This document shows, piece by piece, positions 9,257 through 18,590 of a stretch of 64,000 nucleotides of DNA; position 1 is the stretch's first letter, and each line of letters begins with the position of its first letter. Made by a program: the position numbers and the translations under genes. The DNA is from Clostridiaceae bacterium BL-3 (GTDB lineage: Bacteria > Bacillota > Clostridia > Clostridiales > Clostridiaceae). Location: positions 62,001 to 126,000 of the forward strand of contig CADDXC010000001.1 in assembly GCA_902809985.1 (NCBI GenBank), written 5' to 3'. The notes beneath the pieces are model-generated. The model made no database searches and was not told the origin of the DNA. It was given only the letters and a program-made list of their open reading frames with translations.

Positions 9257-9474
9257 AAAGCACCTCCATATTTTTTATTTAAAAATTTAAAACTGAATAT
9301 TGTCTCTCAACTTTATTATATATAATATCTTGGCAAAAATATAGTATAATTTTATCATAACTCACAGCTAAATATATAATTGACTATAGAATTTTTATAT
9401 AACAGTGATAATGGCTATTTAATATGTATAAGATTACAGTGTTTTCAAAAAATAAAACTTGGGTAGGTGATTTT

Positions 9475-12096
9475 ATGTGGTTTGAGAAAAGTTCAAATGA
9501 AATAATAAAAGAATTCAATACGGATAGGATAAATGGACTGAGTTCAAGGGAAGCTTTAATTAGAAAAGATAAATATGGTCCCAATAAATTGGCAGGGAAG
9601 AAAAAAAAATCTGTTTTAAGACTTTTGTTTGAACAGATAAATGACGTGTTGATATATATATTGCTGGCAGCGGCCGTAATTTCCGCTTTACTTGGAGAAG
9701 TAAGTGATGCAGTTATTATAGTAATTGTAGTTATATTAAATGCCGTAATAGGATTGATTCAGGAATCAAGAGCTGAAAGAGCACTTGAATCCTTAAAAAA
9801 GCTTTCTTTTCCCAAAGCACTTGTGAAAAGAGATGGGAGTATTCAGGAAATAGCTTCCGAAGAGGTAGTAATAGGAGATATAGTGATTTTGGAGGCTGGC
9901 AAGTACGTCCCCTGCGATTTAAGGTTAATTGAAACTGCCAACCTTAAGATAGAGGAATCAGCTCTAACCGGTGAATCAGTACCTTCTGAAAAATATGCAG
10001 AGAATGTCTTAGAAGGTGAGAATATATCTCTTGGAGATCAGCAGAATATGGCTTTTATGTCGACTATGGTAACTTATGGAAGAGGTGTAGGTGTTGCTGT
10101 AGCCACAGGCATGAATACTGAGATAGGGAAGATAGCAAAAATGCTTGATGAGGATGAAAAAAATCTGACTCCTCTTCAGGTGAAACTTGCACAGCTTGGT
10201 AAGGCACTTGGTTTCGCAGTACTTATAATATGTGTTCTCATGTTTGGTGTGGCAGTGATTCAAAAAAGGGATTTATTTGAAATGTTTCTGACAGCCATAA
10301 GTCTGGCAGTGGCTGCTGTTCCGGAGGGATTACCTGCCATGGTTACCATAGTTCTTGCAGTGGGAGTCCAGAGAATGATAAAGAAGAATGCCATAGTCAG
10401 GAAATTGCCTGCCATAGAAACCTTAGGCTCCGTAAATATAATATGTTCCGATAAAACTGGGACTTTAACACAGAATAAAATGACTGTGACGAAATTTTAT
10501 GCTGATGGCATTTTGAATGATATTTCAGGTCTGGATGTGAAAAACAAAGTTCATTCCGCTCTTGTAAAAGATATGATGCTCTGTAATGATGCTACTTATT
10601 CTGCAGATTCCAAAACCGGAGATCCAACTGAAATTGCACTACTTGAATTAGGAGCTAAATTTGATTTATACAAGGAAGATGAAAATAAGTTACATCCCAG
10701 GGCAAATGAGATACCCTTTGATTCGGACAGAAAGCTTATGACTACTTTGAATAAATTCGGTGATAAGTACGATGTAATTACAAAAGGGGCTGTGGATAAT
10801 TTAATTAAGCTGTGTAACAGCATATATGTAAATGATAATATAGTTCCACTTACTGAAGAGCTGAAATCAAAAATAATGGATGCTTCTGACAGCATGTCGA
10901 AAGATGCCCTTAGGGTACTTGCGGCAGCTTTTAAAAGGGTGGATTCAACTGAAATTGAAATTGATTCTATGGAAAGAGGTTTGACTTTTGTCGGTCTGGT
11001 TGGAATGATAGATCCTCCAAGAGAAAATGTTGAAAATTCCATAGAAGAATGTAGAAAATCAGGTATAAGGACGGTTATGATTACTGGAGATCATAAGAAT
11101 ACAGCCTTTGCCATAGCAAAAGAGCTTGGAATAGCAAAGGATTCCTCTCAGGTCATACTGGGATATGAATTTGATAAATTATCTGAAGAGGATGCCGAAG
11201 ACAAAATTGACCATTTGAGAGTTTTTGCCAGAGTATCACCTGAACACAAAGTGAAAATTGTAAAGACATTGAAGAAAAAGGGAAATATAGTTTCCATGAC
11301 TGGAGATGGTGTGAATGATGCACCTTCGTTAAAAACTGCAGATATAGGTGTAGCTATGGGAATTACGGGAACTGATGTGGCTAAAGATGCCTCGGATATG
11401 ATATTGACTGATGACAATTTTTCAACTATTGTGGAAGCGGTAAAAGAGGGAAGAAATATATACAATAATATAAGGAAATCCATAGTATTTCTTCTTTCCT
11501 GCAATATAGGAGAGATAATAGCTCTGTTTATTGGCATAGTTCTGGGGTGGCCTTCGATATTAAGACCCATTCACCTTTTATGGGTGAATCTTATAACAGA
11601 CAGCCTTCCAGCACTGGCCCTGGGAGTGGATCCTGATGATCCGGATATAATGAAAGAAAAACCTCGTAATGCGAAAGAGGGACTATTTTCAGGAAAAAAT
11701 GGGGCACTTTTAATAGGCAACGGTATTTTGATAGGTATAATCACGCTGAGTGCTTTTTATGTAGGTACCAGAATATATCCAAATTCTCTTATGCATGCCC
11801 AGACTATGTCTTTTGTGGTATTGAGTGTGTCTCAGCTTTTTTATACCTTGAGTATAAGACATAGTGAAAAATCCATGTTCCAGGTTGGAATTTTTACCAA
11901 TAAGTATTTGATTGGTGCGATAGTACTTGGAATAATACTTCAGAATATAGTGATCACAGTGCCATTTTTGGCATCTGTATTCAAAGTGTTTAGGCTCACC
12001 TTGAATGACTGGCTGTTTGTACTTTTGTTATCCATAATACCTCTTATTGTGAATGAAACTGTAAAAATACTCTGGAACAGGATAGTTAAAAGTTAA
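9475..12096 (+). CDS. Calcium-transporting P-type ATPase (PMR1/SERCA-like)
   Basis: An 873-residue P2A-type ATPase. Landmarks in order: the actuator-domain LTGES loop (ESALTGESVPSEK), TM4 PEGLP (P283, AAVPEGLPAMVT), the phosphorylation motif DKTGTLT with D326, the MTGDGVNDAPSLKTADIGVA hinge, and TM6 NLITDSLPALALG. The Asn/Asp in TM6 and PEGL in TM4 are Ca2+-site features, so export of Ca2+ (possibly Mn2+) is likely. About ten membrane segments. The first in-frame ATG (9424) lacks a ribosome-binding site; GGTAGGTGA just before 9475 supports the shorter form, which starts like other family members (WFEKSSNEIIKEFNTD). It is a single gene followed by a strong terminator. Confidence 0.93.
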   Translation: MWFEKSSNEIIKEFNTDRINGLSSREALIRKDKYGPNKLAGKKKKSVLRLLFEQINDVLIYILLAAAVISALLGEVSDAVIIVIVVILNAVIGLIQESRAERALESLKKLSFPKALVKRDGSIQEIASEEVVIGDIVILEAGKYVPCDLRLIETANLKIEESALTGESVPSEKYAENVLEGENISLGDQQNMAFMSTMVTYGRGVGVAVATGMNTEIGKIAKMLDEDEKNLTPLQVKLAQLGKALGFAVLIICVLMFGVAVIQKRDLFEMFLTAISLAVAAVPEGLPAMVTIVLAVGVQRMIKKNAIVRKLPAIETLGSVNIICSDKTGTLTQNKMTVTKFYADGILNDISGLDVKNKVHSALVKDMMLCNDATYSADSKTGDPTEIALLELGAKFDLYKEDENKLHPRANEIPFDSDRKLMTTLNKFGDKYDVITKGAVDNLIKLCNSIYVNDNIVPLTEELKSKIMDASDSMSKDALRVLAAAFKRVDSTEIEIDSMERGLTFVGLVGMIDPPRENVENSIEECRKSGIRTVMITGDHKNTAFAIAKELGIAKDSSQVILGYEFDKLSEEDAEDKIDHLRVFARVSPEHKVKIVKTLKKKGNIVSMTGDGVNDAPSLKTADIGVAMGITGTDVAKDASDMILTDDNFSTIVEAVKEGRNIYNNIRKSIVFLLSCNIGEIIALFIGIVLGWPSILRPIHLLWVNLITDSLPALALGVDPDDPDIMKEKPRNAKEGLFSGKNGALLIGNGILIGIITLSAFYVGTRIYPNSLMHAQTMSFVVLSVSQLFYTLSIRHSEKSMFQVGIFTNKYLIGAIVLGIILQNIVITVPFLASVFKVFRLTLNDWLFVLLLSIIPLIVNETVKILWNRIVKS

Positions 12097-12114
12097 TAGT
12101 GGGAAATGAATGTT

Positions 12115-12152
12115 AAATGGAGATTTTCGGACAAAAACGAAAATCTCCATTT
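12115..12152. terminator. Bidirectional intrinsic terminator
   Basis: A perfect 15-bp stem (12115-12129 with 12138-12152; AAATGGAGATTTTCG and its complement) with an 8-base loop. The A-rich and T-rich ends let it act on both strands. It lies between the convergent Ca2+-ATPase and sigma-54 activator genes. Confidence 0.85.
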
Positions 12153-12176
12153 AAATTGAATAAGCAATGGTAACCA

Positions 12177-13559
12177 TCAGATAAAATGTGAGCTATTTTC
12201 ACTGGGAAATAATTTTTTTAGTTTCCTATAAAGTGTCATTCTTGGAATTCCTAAAGTTTCCGCTGTTTTCGATTTGTTAAAATTATTTTTTATCAATGTA
12301 TTCATTATCAATTTACTTTCAGTTTCATGGATGGAATTTTTTAGAAGCTTATCTTTATTATTTTCGTTGAGATCATTTTGATGGTTGTCTTCTAATAAAA
12401 ATTCAGGTAAATCATCCATGGTTATAACTTTATTTTTGGAAGTTACCATTATCCTTCCCAATATATTTGTCAATTCTCTTATATTACCGGGCCAGTCATA
12501 GGAGGATAGAACTTTTAATATATTGTCGGGAAAATATTTTTTTATGTTGTATTTTTGGTAGAATCTATTTTGTATAGATTCTACCAAAATGTCTATATCC
12601 CCCTTACGCTCCCTGAGAGGAGGAATTTCAAGATTTAAAAAATTAAGCCTGTAAAACAAATCCTTTCTGAAAGTACCCTGAAGTACTTTTTTCTTCAAAT
12701 CGCAGTTGGTGGCAGCTATTACCCTTACATCTATATTTATTATTTTATTACTGCCTATACGTTCTACTTCGTTTTCCTGTAAAACTCTAAGTAGTTTTGC
12801 TTGAAGAACTAATGGTATATCCCCTATTTCATCCAGAAATATAGTTCCGCCATTTGCCAGTTCAAATTTTCCGCATTTACCCTCTTTTGAAGCTCCGGTA
12901 AAAGAGCCGCTGTCATATCCAAACAATTCTGATTCTGCAAGATTTTCTGGTATTGCGGCACAATTTACTTTTACGAATGGATTAAGTCGTCTTTTGCTTT
13001 TATTATGAATAGCATGGGCAAACATTTCTTTACCAACACCGCTTTCACCGGTTATAAGTACAGTAAAATTAGAAAGAGCAAACTTTTCTGCCATTTTTTT
13101 ACACTTTTTTCCGCTAGTGGAGTTTACTAAAATATCATTGAAATTATATTTTGCATGAAATGATGCATTTATACTATTGAATTTATTGGCCATATCTGTA
13201 TTATCAAAGGACTCAGATGTAAATAAGCTCATTCCTCCTATTAATTGATTTCCGTATAAAAGAGGAATACTGTGAATGATAACTTTCGTTTTATCATTAA
13301 ATTTATATATCTTCTCATTTTCAGGGATTCCTGTCTTAATTACATCTGGAAGTTTGGAATTGGGAATGATATTTTCTACTTGGGAATCCTCCAAATCTTT
13401 AAGTGTAATTTGAAAAAATTTTGTAAAAGCAGGATTTACATCTAATATATTGCATTTGGCATCTACAAATATAACTGGAAGTGAAATATTGTAAAATATC
13501 ATGTGATTTATGTTACTTATATACTGTTTTAATTCTATTCTGGAAATTTTATCGTTCAT
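12177..13559 (-). CDS. Sigma-54-dependent activator (PAS, AAA+, Fis-type HTH)
   Basis: A 460-residue bacterial enhancer-binding protein. An N-terminal PAS-like sensor (about 15-120; DAKCNILDVNPAFTKFF) is followed by an AAA+ domain with Walker A GESGVGKE, sigma-54-contact loop GSFTGA, Walker [12 protein letters not shown] and arginine-finger region, then a C-terminal Fis-type HTH (NKSKTAETLGIPRMTLYRKL). The contact loop reads GSFTGA where most members have GAFTGA. It is divergent from a transporter/amidohydrolase pair that has a -24/-12 promoter, so it very probably activates them in response to a small-molecule or redox signal at the PAS domain. The ligand is unknown. Confidence 0.92.
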   Translation of the reverse strand: MNDKISRIELKQYISNINHMIFYNISLPVIFVDAKCNILDVNPAFTKFFQITLKDLEDSQVENIIPNSKLPDVIKTGIPENEKIYKFNDKTKVIIHSIPLLYGNQLIGGMSLFTSESFDNTDMANKFNSINASFHAKYNFNDILVNSTSGKKCKKMAEKFALSNFTVLITGESGVGKEMFAHAIHNKSKRRLNPFVKVNCAAIPENLAESELFGYDSGSFTGASKEGKCGKFELANGGTIFLDEIGDIPLVLQAKLLRVLQENEVERIGSNKIINIDVRVIAATNCDLKKKVLQGTFRKDLFYRLNFLNLEIPPLRERKGDIDILVESIQNRFYQKYNIKKYFPDNILKVLSSYDWPGNIRELTNILGRIMVTSKNKVITMDDLPEFLLEDNHQNDLNENNKDKLLKNSIHETESKLIMNTLIKNNFNKSKTAETLGIPRMTLYRKLKKLFPSENSSHFI

Positions 13560-13628
13560 AATTTAAAATGTCATCACCTTACCTTTTTTGAGTGTACAAT
13601 AAATTTTGCTGTTGCAATTACAAAATGT

Positions 13629-13663
13629 ATCAATATGTTACCCTAAAATTGTAACATATTGAT
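13629..13663. promoter_or_regulatory. Perfect inverted repeat, likely activator-binding (enhancer) site
   Basis: Thirteen-base arms ATCAATATGTTAC (13629-13641) and GTAACATATTGAT (13651-13663) separated by 9 bases. It lies about 70 bp upstream of the activator start and about 300 bp upstream of the -24/-12 promoter, the usual distance for an enhancer. It shares the 11-mer GTATCAATATG (13627-13637) with an inverted repeat before the second sigma-54 activator gene (46185-46195). It could also be autoregulatory. Confidence 0.55.
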
Positions 13664-13961
13664 GCACATGATTTCAATACGAAAGATCATAACACCGTGA
13701 AAAAGATCTCTTATACAAATATAATGTCGACTTTAAATGAATATTTAATATCTATATTTTTAAAATGTAAAGTAAAATAAATTATGAATCAGAAAATTAA
13801 AATTTTATGTGATGATTTTATCGAGGTTATATGTTTACAAGCAGGAGTTTATATAGTATTTTACTAAATGAAAATATTTAATGGAATGTATATATGAATA
13901 CTATAGTTTAATATACTATTTATATGAATGATAAATTTCATGATTGCCAATAAGGTTTTTA

Positions 13962-13978
13962 TTGGCATGGTAAATGCT
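13962..13978 (+). promoter_or_regulatory. Sigma-54 (-24/-12) promoter for transporter-amidohydrolase operon
   Basis: The sequence TTGGCATGGTAAATGCT contains GG at 13964-13965 and GC at 13976-13977 with exactly ten bases between, matching the sigma-54 consensus TGGCAC-N5-TTGC in all but two or three positions. It is 53 bp before the ATG of the first gene and faces away from a sigma-54 activator. The rest of the 13560-14030 spacer is AT-rich without other clear signals except the inverted repeat at 13629. Confidence 0.75.
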
Positions 13979-14030
13979 ACTAATAAAAATACTGAAATAA
14001 TTTTCTGTAATTTAAAAAGGGGTGAAGTTA

Positions 14031-15221
14031 ATGCAATTTACATCTGTTGAATGTTTCCTCGTAGTAATGGCATTTTTACTAATAGGGGAAGTTGTATCAG
14101 AAAAAACGAAGGCCTATGTTCCTTCAGTATTTATCTCGGCTGTTTTATTTTTAATAGCATTTTGGACATTTGCACCAAAGGATGTAGTTGTACGGGCATC
14201 TTTTGGTAAAGAGTTTATACAGATTGCTATGGGACTTCTTCTTGTACATCTAGGTACTCTTATGAGTTTGAGAAAACTGATAAGTCAGTGGAAGGCGGTA
14301 GTGGTTGCAGTCTGTGGAGTGTGTGGAATTATGGCTTTGACTATGACTGTAGGACTATTGCTGTTCGATTGGCACACAGTTGTGGCTGCAACACCACCTC
14401 TTACTGGGGGAATAGTGGCAGCATTACTTATGTCTGAGGGATTGAAGGCTCAAGGTATTACTGCTCTTGCAGTACTTCCAATAGCTATGTTTATAACCCA
14501 CAGTTTTTTTGGATATCCTATTACCTCCTGGTGTTTAAAAAAAGAGGGAAAGAGAGTTATAAAGGACTTTAGAGAAAATGGTCCTGATCCAAAAGTTCTA
14601 AAAGAAGGAAGTATGTTTCAGGAAGAAAGTGAGAGGAAAAAGCTTATACCTGCACTTCCGAAAGCTTATCAGAGCTCTCCAATGATACTTTTTAAAGTAA
14701 TACTGGTATCCATGCTTGCGGGATGGCTGTCTAATTTAACTGGCGGGGCAGTGAATCAGTATGTGATATGTCTCATACTTGGAGTTGTTTTTTGTGAACT
14801 GGGTTTTCTGGAAGAACAGTCTCTTGTCAAAGCAGGGGTTTTTAACTGGCTTATATTGGGACTTCTGGCCTATGTATTTTCGCAGCTGTCCAGTGTTACA
14901 CCAGCACAGCTTTTAGGAATAATAGGACCGATAATTGTACTTATAATTTTGGGAATTCTGGGTATGTTTATAATGTCAATGCTCGTGGGTAGACCTCTTG
15001 GATTTTCAAAAGAAATGGCTTTTGCCTGTGCACTTACAGCACTTTTCGGCTTTCCGGCGGATTATGTTATAACTACGGAAGTCTGTAAATCTGTGGGCAG
15101 TACAGAGGAAGAAAAAAATTATCTGATAGACATATTGCTTCCTAGAATGCTGGTAGGTGGTTTTATGACAGTATCTATTGCATCTGTAGTCATAGCTAGT
15201 ATATTCCTTAAGCTATTATAA
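14031..15221 (+). CDS. Multi-spanning membrane transporter, glutamate/Na+ symporter (GltS)-like
   Basis: A 396-residue integral membrane protein with about ten to twelve hydrophobic segments and a charged cytoplasmic loop near residues 175-220. Gly-rich stretches (LVHLGTLMSL, TPPLTGGIVAALLM, ALFGFPADYV) in two similar halves suggest an inverted-repeat secondary transporter fold of the GltS/ESS kind. I am not certain of the family. It is followed 33 bp later by an M20 peptidase gene and preceded by a sigma-54 promoter, so it probably imports the N-acyl amino acid or dipeptide that the peptidase hydrolyses, or exports or exchanges a product. Start 14031 is chosen over GTG 14022 because AAGGGGTG (14016-14023) is then at proper spacing. 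Confidence 0.6.
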   Translation: MQFTSVECFLVVMAFLLIGEVVSEKTKAYVPSVFISAVLFLIAFWTFAPKDVVVRASFGKEFIQIAMGLLLVHLGTLMSLRKLISQWKAVVVAVCGVCGIMALTMTVGLLLFDWHTVVAATPPLTGGIVAALLMSEGLKAQGITALAVLPIAMFITHSFFGYPITSWCLKKEGKRVIKDFRENGPDPKVLKEGSMFQEESERKKLIPALPKAYQSSPMILFKVILVSMLAGWLSNLTGGAVNQYVICLILGVVFCELGFLEEQSLVKAGVFNWLILGLLAYVFSQLSSVTPAQLLGIIGPIIVLIILGILGMFIMSMLVGRPLGFSKEMAFACALTALFGFPADYVITTEVCKSVGSTEEEKNYLIDILLPRMLVGGFMTVSIASVVIASIFLKLL

Positions 15222-15254
15222 ATTATTTATTAAAATTAGGAGGCGCTTATTTAT

Positions 15255-16427
15255 ATGGGGAATGACGTGTTGGAGAGGGCAAAAAATATTAAAGATTGGT
15301 TGGTGGATTTAAGAAGGGATTTTCACAGACATCCTGAACAGTCGCTTAAAGAGTACAGGACATCCAAAATAATTACTAAAAATTTAATTGACATGGGGAT
15401 TAAAGTGGATCATATTGGAGAAACAGGAATAGTTGGCATTCTAGAAGGAAGTTCAAAAGGTAAGGTTATTGCACTCAGGGCAGATATAGATGCATTATCT
15501 GTAACTGAAAAGACAGGTCTTCCGTTTTCATCGGAAAATATAGGTTATATGCATGCCTGTGGGCATGATTTCCATGCTTCTATGCTTTTAGGAGCAGCAA
15601 AACTATTGTCTGAGAAAAAGGATGAATTAAAGGGTACTGTTAAATTTTTATTTCAGCCTGCAGAAGAAATTGCGGAAGGAGCAAAGCAGATGGTGCAGGG
15701 GGGAGCCCTTAAAAATCCAGATGTGGACTATATTTTTGGTATGCATGTATGGTCTGATATATCCATAAATAAAGTGTCATTACAGGAAGGGCCAATTATG
15801 GCGAGTGCAGATATCTGGAAATTAAAAGTGCTTGGTAAATCTTGTCATGGTTCTTCTCCATGGCAGGGAGTGGATTCCATAACATGCGCTTCTGCAATAA
15901 TTCAGGGTATACAGACTATAGTGAGCAGGGTGAATGATGTAAGAAGTCCAATAGTAATAAATATAGGAACTATAAGAGGCGGAGAGAGATTTAATGTAAC
16001 TCCCGGTACCACTGAAATGGAAGGTATGAACAGAACTTTCAATGCTAATGTTAGAAAGGAACTTCCAAAATGGATGGAGAGAATAATTAAAAACACCTGT
16101 GAAGCGTATGGATGTGATTATGAATTTAATTATACTTTTAAATGTGCTGTGACTGATAATGAACCCAAACACACTAGAGCGGCCATAAATTCCATAAAAA
16201 AGTTTATGGGTGAAGATGGAGTCATAAGTATAGACAGAATAATGGGCTCAGAGGATTTTTCTGAATATCTGGAGGAAATTCCGGGTTCATTGATGCTCCT
16301 TGGTGGAAGAAACGAGGAGAAGGGATGCAACTACTCTCATCATTCCAATTATTTTAATGTGGATGAAGATGCCCTTCCCATAGGGACAGCAGCTTATACT
16401 CAAGTAGCTCTTGATTTTCTTTCCTAG
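15255..16427 (+). CDS. M20D family amidohydrolase (N-acyl-L-amino acid / hippurate hydrolase type)
   Basis: A 390-residue metal-dependent amidohydrolase. Metal ligands and catalytic residues of the M20D family are visible: MHACGHDFHAS (C102, H104, D105), QPAEEIAEGA (general base and ligand Glu), FGMHVW, and the C-terminal ligand His in NYSHHSNYF. The central dimerisation domain (about 185-300) is present. The family splits N-acyl amino acids, hippurate, indole-acetyl amino acids or aminobenzoyl-glutamate; which one here is unknown. AGGAGGCG ribosome-binding site. It is co-transcribed with the transporter under the sigma-54 promoter at 13962, a compact uptake-and-hydrolysis unit. Confidence 0.9.
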   Translation: MGNDVLERAKNIKDWLVDLRRDFHRHPEQSLKEYRTSKIITKNLIDMGIKVDHIGETGIVGILEGSSKGKVIALRADIDALSVTEKTGLPFSSENIGYMHACGHDFHASMLLGAAKLLSEKKDELKGTVKFLFQPAEEIAEGAKQMVQGGALKNPDVDYIFGMHVWSDISINKVSLQEGPIMASADIWKLKVLGKSCHGSSPWQGVDSITCASAIIQGIQTIVSRVNDVRSPIVINIGTIRGGERFNVTPGTTEMEGMNRTFNANVRKELPKWMERIIKNTCEAYGCDYEFNYTFKCAVTDNEPKHTRAAINSIKKFMGEDGVISIDRIMGSEDFSEYLEEIPGSLMLLGGRNEEKGCNYSHHSNYFNVDEDALPIGTAAYTQVALDFLS

Positions 16428-16434
16428 TTTGAAA

Positions 16435-16470
16435 AGCTGTATGCAATTCTGAAATGAATCGCATACAGCT
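16435..16470. terminator. Bidirectional terminator-like hairpin
   Basis: Arms AGCTGTATGC (16435-16444) and GCATACAGCT (16461-16470), a 10-bp perfect stem with a 16-base loop. It lies between the convergent amidohydrolase and cvfB genes. The T-tract is short on both sides. Confidence 0.65.
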
Positions 16471-16471
16471 T

Positions 16472-17326
16472 CTACTTAATGAGTTTTGTTCCATTTTCAT
16501 CCTGAAAAATTAAATTTCTCTTCATAAGTCCTCCCAGGGCGTTTTTAAAATAATTTTTACTTTCATGAAATGTGGTTTTTATATCTTCAGGAGAACTTTT
16601 GTCATTATAGGGCATAAACCCGCCGTGTGATTTTAGGTAATCCAGTATTGTATCCTCCAGGGATAACCTCTCGTACTTTGGAGTTTTCCTGGGCGTAAGT
16701 CCCAGTTTACCATCTTCGTAAATCCTTTTTATTCTCAAATTGAGTTCATCGCCGATATTTAGCTTTGTAAAATATTCATTTCTTAATATAACACCCTTAT
16801 ATTTTTTATCAATTACCACCATGGCACTGTTGTTTGTCTGGAAACCATAGACAATGCCCTTTACCTCTGCACCTATATTGTATTTTTCATTTTCCTCCTC
16901 CACTTCTAAAAGATATCTGTCTATGTCTGTAGTTGCAGCTATTCTATTTGTCTTATCCAGATAGAGGTAAAAGGGATAGCATTTTCCCAGAATGAGTTTA
17001 TACTTTTGTTCTGATATTGGAACCAGCACATCCCTTTCCAGGCCTATGCCTATGAAATAGCCGAAGCTGACTTGCGATACTGTTTTTAGCAGTGCAATTT
17101 CTCCTACCTGAGCCAGTGGTGATTTAAGAGTAGCAATTATTTTGTCTTTTGAATCCTTATATATAAAGGCATTTAGCTCATCCCCTATGGAAAGTTCTTT
17201 TCCCAGGGTATTTTTATTTGGAAGAAGTATGTCATCCCTGATACTGCCTGTTTTGGCATCCAGATAATATCCGAACTTGGTTTTCCGGGCTATTTTTAAG
17301 AGATTGAATTTCCCTAACGATACCAT
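16472..17326 (-). CDS. cvfB: CvfB/YitL family S1-like RNA-binding protein
   Basis: A 284-residue protein with three tandem S1-like OB domains and a C-terminal winged helix, as in CvfB (conserved virulence factor B) of Staphylococcus and YitL of Bacillus. Visible are the opening GKFNLLKIARKTKFGYYLDA, the internal repeat VSQVSFGYFIGIGLERDVLVP, and the C-terminal HESKNYFKNALGGLMKRNLI segment. It is an RNA-binding regulator in other Firmicutes; the target here is unknown. It is transcribed toward the amidohydrolase and ends at a shared hairpin. The 151-bp spacer upstream contains one copy of a short AT-rich repeat found elsewhere in the window. Confidence 0.88.
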   Translation of the reverse strand: MVSLGKFNLLKIARKTKFGYYLDAKTGSIRDDILLPNKNTLGKELSIGDELNAFIYKDSKDKIIATLKSPLAQVGEIALLKTVSQVSFGYFIGIGLERDVLVPISEQKYKLILGKCYPFYLYLDKTNRIAATTDIDRYLLEVEEENEKYNIGAEVKGIVYGFQTNNSAMVVIDKKYKGVILRNEYFTKLNIGDELNLRIKRIYEDGKLGLTPRKTPKYERLSLEDTILDYLKSHGGFMPYNDKSSPEDIKTTFHESKNYFKNALGGLMKRNLIFQDENGTKLIK

Positions 17327-17349
17327 TTTATTTCACTCCTAGCTTTTTC

Positions 17350-17404
17350 AAAGTACAAAGTGCAAACTTAAACGATGCACAGTTTGCAATTTACAATATT
17401 GAAC
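17350..17404. repeat. Short AT-rich intergenic repeat (copy 1, diverged)
   Basis: Contains ACAGTTTGCAATTTACAAT and neighbouring GTACAAAGTGCAAA words, similar in makeup to the repeats at 21183 and 28997. The similarity is partial and read by eye. Confidence 0.35.
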
Positions 17405-17477
17405 TTTGATATTTGAATATGATTTTTATTGTATTCAAAAATCATTATATACTATTATTCGCAATGATGCCAGAAAA

Positions 17478-18590
17478 CTAACCTCCAAAATTTGTTTTAA
17501 GGGAAGAGCCTTCTATTGAAACGTGTACGTCCATTTTGAGCTGGCTTTTTTGAAATATGTTATCTGAATTTTCTCTAGGATATCTTCTTTGAAAGTCTTC
17601 CGTTATATGAAATATATCCAAATTTTTATCCTTATATTGTTTAAATATATCGTCACAGGCATAAATTATGTTCCTTTCCGCATTTGCCTCTATTGCTTTT
17701 ATGGAGGCTTGATTTAAGTTGAGTTTATTTTGTGCTTCGGATATGCTTGCTTTTGTGTTTATTATTTTTTTTACTACTAATTTTTTACCATCGTAATACA
17801 TTTTTGTTTTTGTGGTATTTTTTAGTATTTCCAGTCCTATATATTTGGAGGAAATATCCGGATTTGTGACTTCCATGGAGCCTCCGTTTATATTATTCAA
17901 CATAAAATTATAGCCCAGTGCAGTTTCTCTTCTCAATGTGTCCACCATTTTGTAATTGGTGATTATGGCCCCGTCTCCTATTTCTATTCTATTTTCGGGT
18001 TGATCCTGTTTTATCTGTACCATGGGAATAACAGATGTCTTGGATTTAGTATGCATTTCATTTAAAAAATCATTTAAGCTGGTCATAACTTCTCTGGAGG
18101 ATGAGGGTATGTTCTTTATTAGGTCATGAATAAAGACCCCCAGATATTCCTGACCCTTTAATTTCATATTGATAAAATTGTCCGGACACCCCTTTAGAAT
18201 AGCTATATTTGCCCTTAGTACAAATTCCTGATCCCTTTCAAAAAAATCTATAAAATCTTTCATGCTGCGTTCTGCAGCTTTTTGAGTAAATATAATTCCC
18301 ATATTCTGAGTGTAATTTAATTTGTAATTGGAAGATAGATTTATATCTCTTATGGTTTCAAACATAGTTTTTCTTGAACCTTTAAAGAGGATCCTCTGGT
18401 CGCTGTTAGAAGAACTGGTAACAGTTTTTTGAGGCTTGAAGGCTTCTACATAAATTATGGGATTGTCCTGGCTATCTACATCTATTATACAGGCTGTTGC
18501 AAATATGACCTTATCTATATCGTTGTAGTTAAAGCATCCAGTGAGGAAAGATGCACATATTATTAGAAAGCAGCAGAGAAATTTTTTCAT
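17478..18590 (-). CDS. Ger(x)C family spore germination lipoprotein (receptor set 1)
   Basis: A 370-residue GerC-type subunit of a germinant receptor. It starts with a lipoprotein signal (MKKFLCCFLIICASFLTGC, lipobox LTGC, Cys19) followed by NYNDIDKVIFATACIIDVD, the conserved start of mature GerC proteins. The C-terminal domain shows the usual KGxx...IFKQYKDKNLDIF pattern. It would be anchored in the outer leaflet of the spore inner membrane with GerA and GerB partners. Its start overlaps the GerA gene stop by four bases, so the two are translationally coupled; the matching GerB is divergent at 20088. Confidence 0.9.
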   Translation of the reverse strand: MKKFLCCFLIICASFLTGCFNYNDIDKVIFATACIIDVDSQDNPIIYVEAFKPQKTVTSSSNSDQRILFKGSRKTMFETIRDINLSSNYKLNYTQNMGIIFTQKAAERSMKDFIDFFERDQEFVLRANIAILKGCPDNFINMKLKGQEYLGVFIHDLIKNIPSSSREVMTSLNDFLNEMHTKSKTSVIPMVQIKQDQPENRIEIGDGAIITNYKMVDTLRRETALGYNFMLNNINGGSMEVTNPDISSKYIGLEILKNTTKTKMYYDGKKLVVKKIINTKASISEAQNKLNLNQASIKAIEANAERNIIYACDDIFKQYKDKNLDIFHITEDFQRRYPRENSDNIFQKSQLKMDVHVSIEGSSLKTNFGG

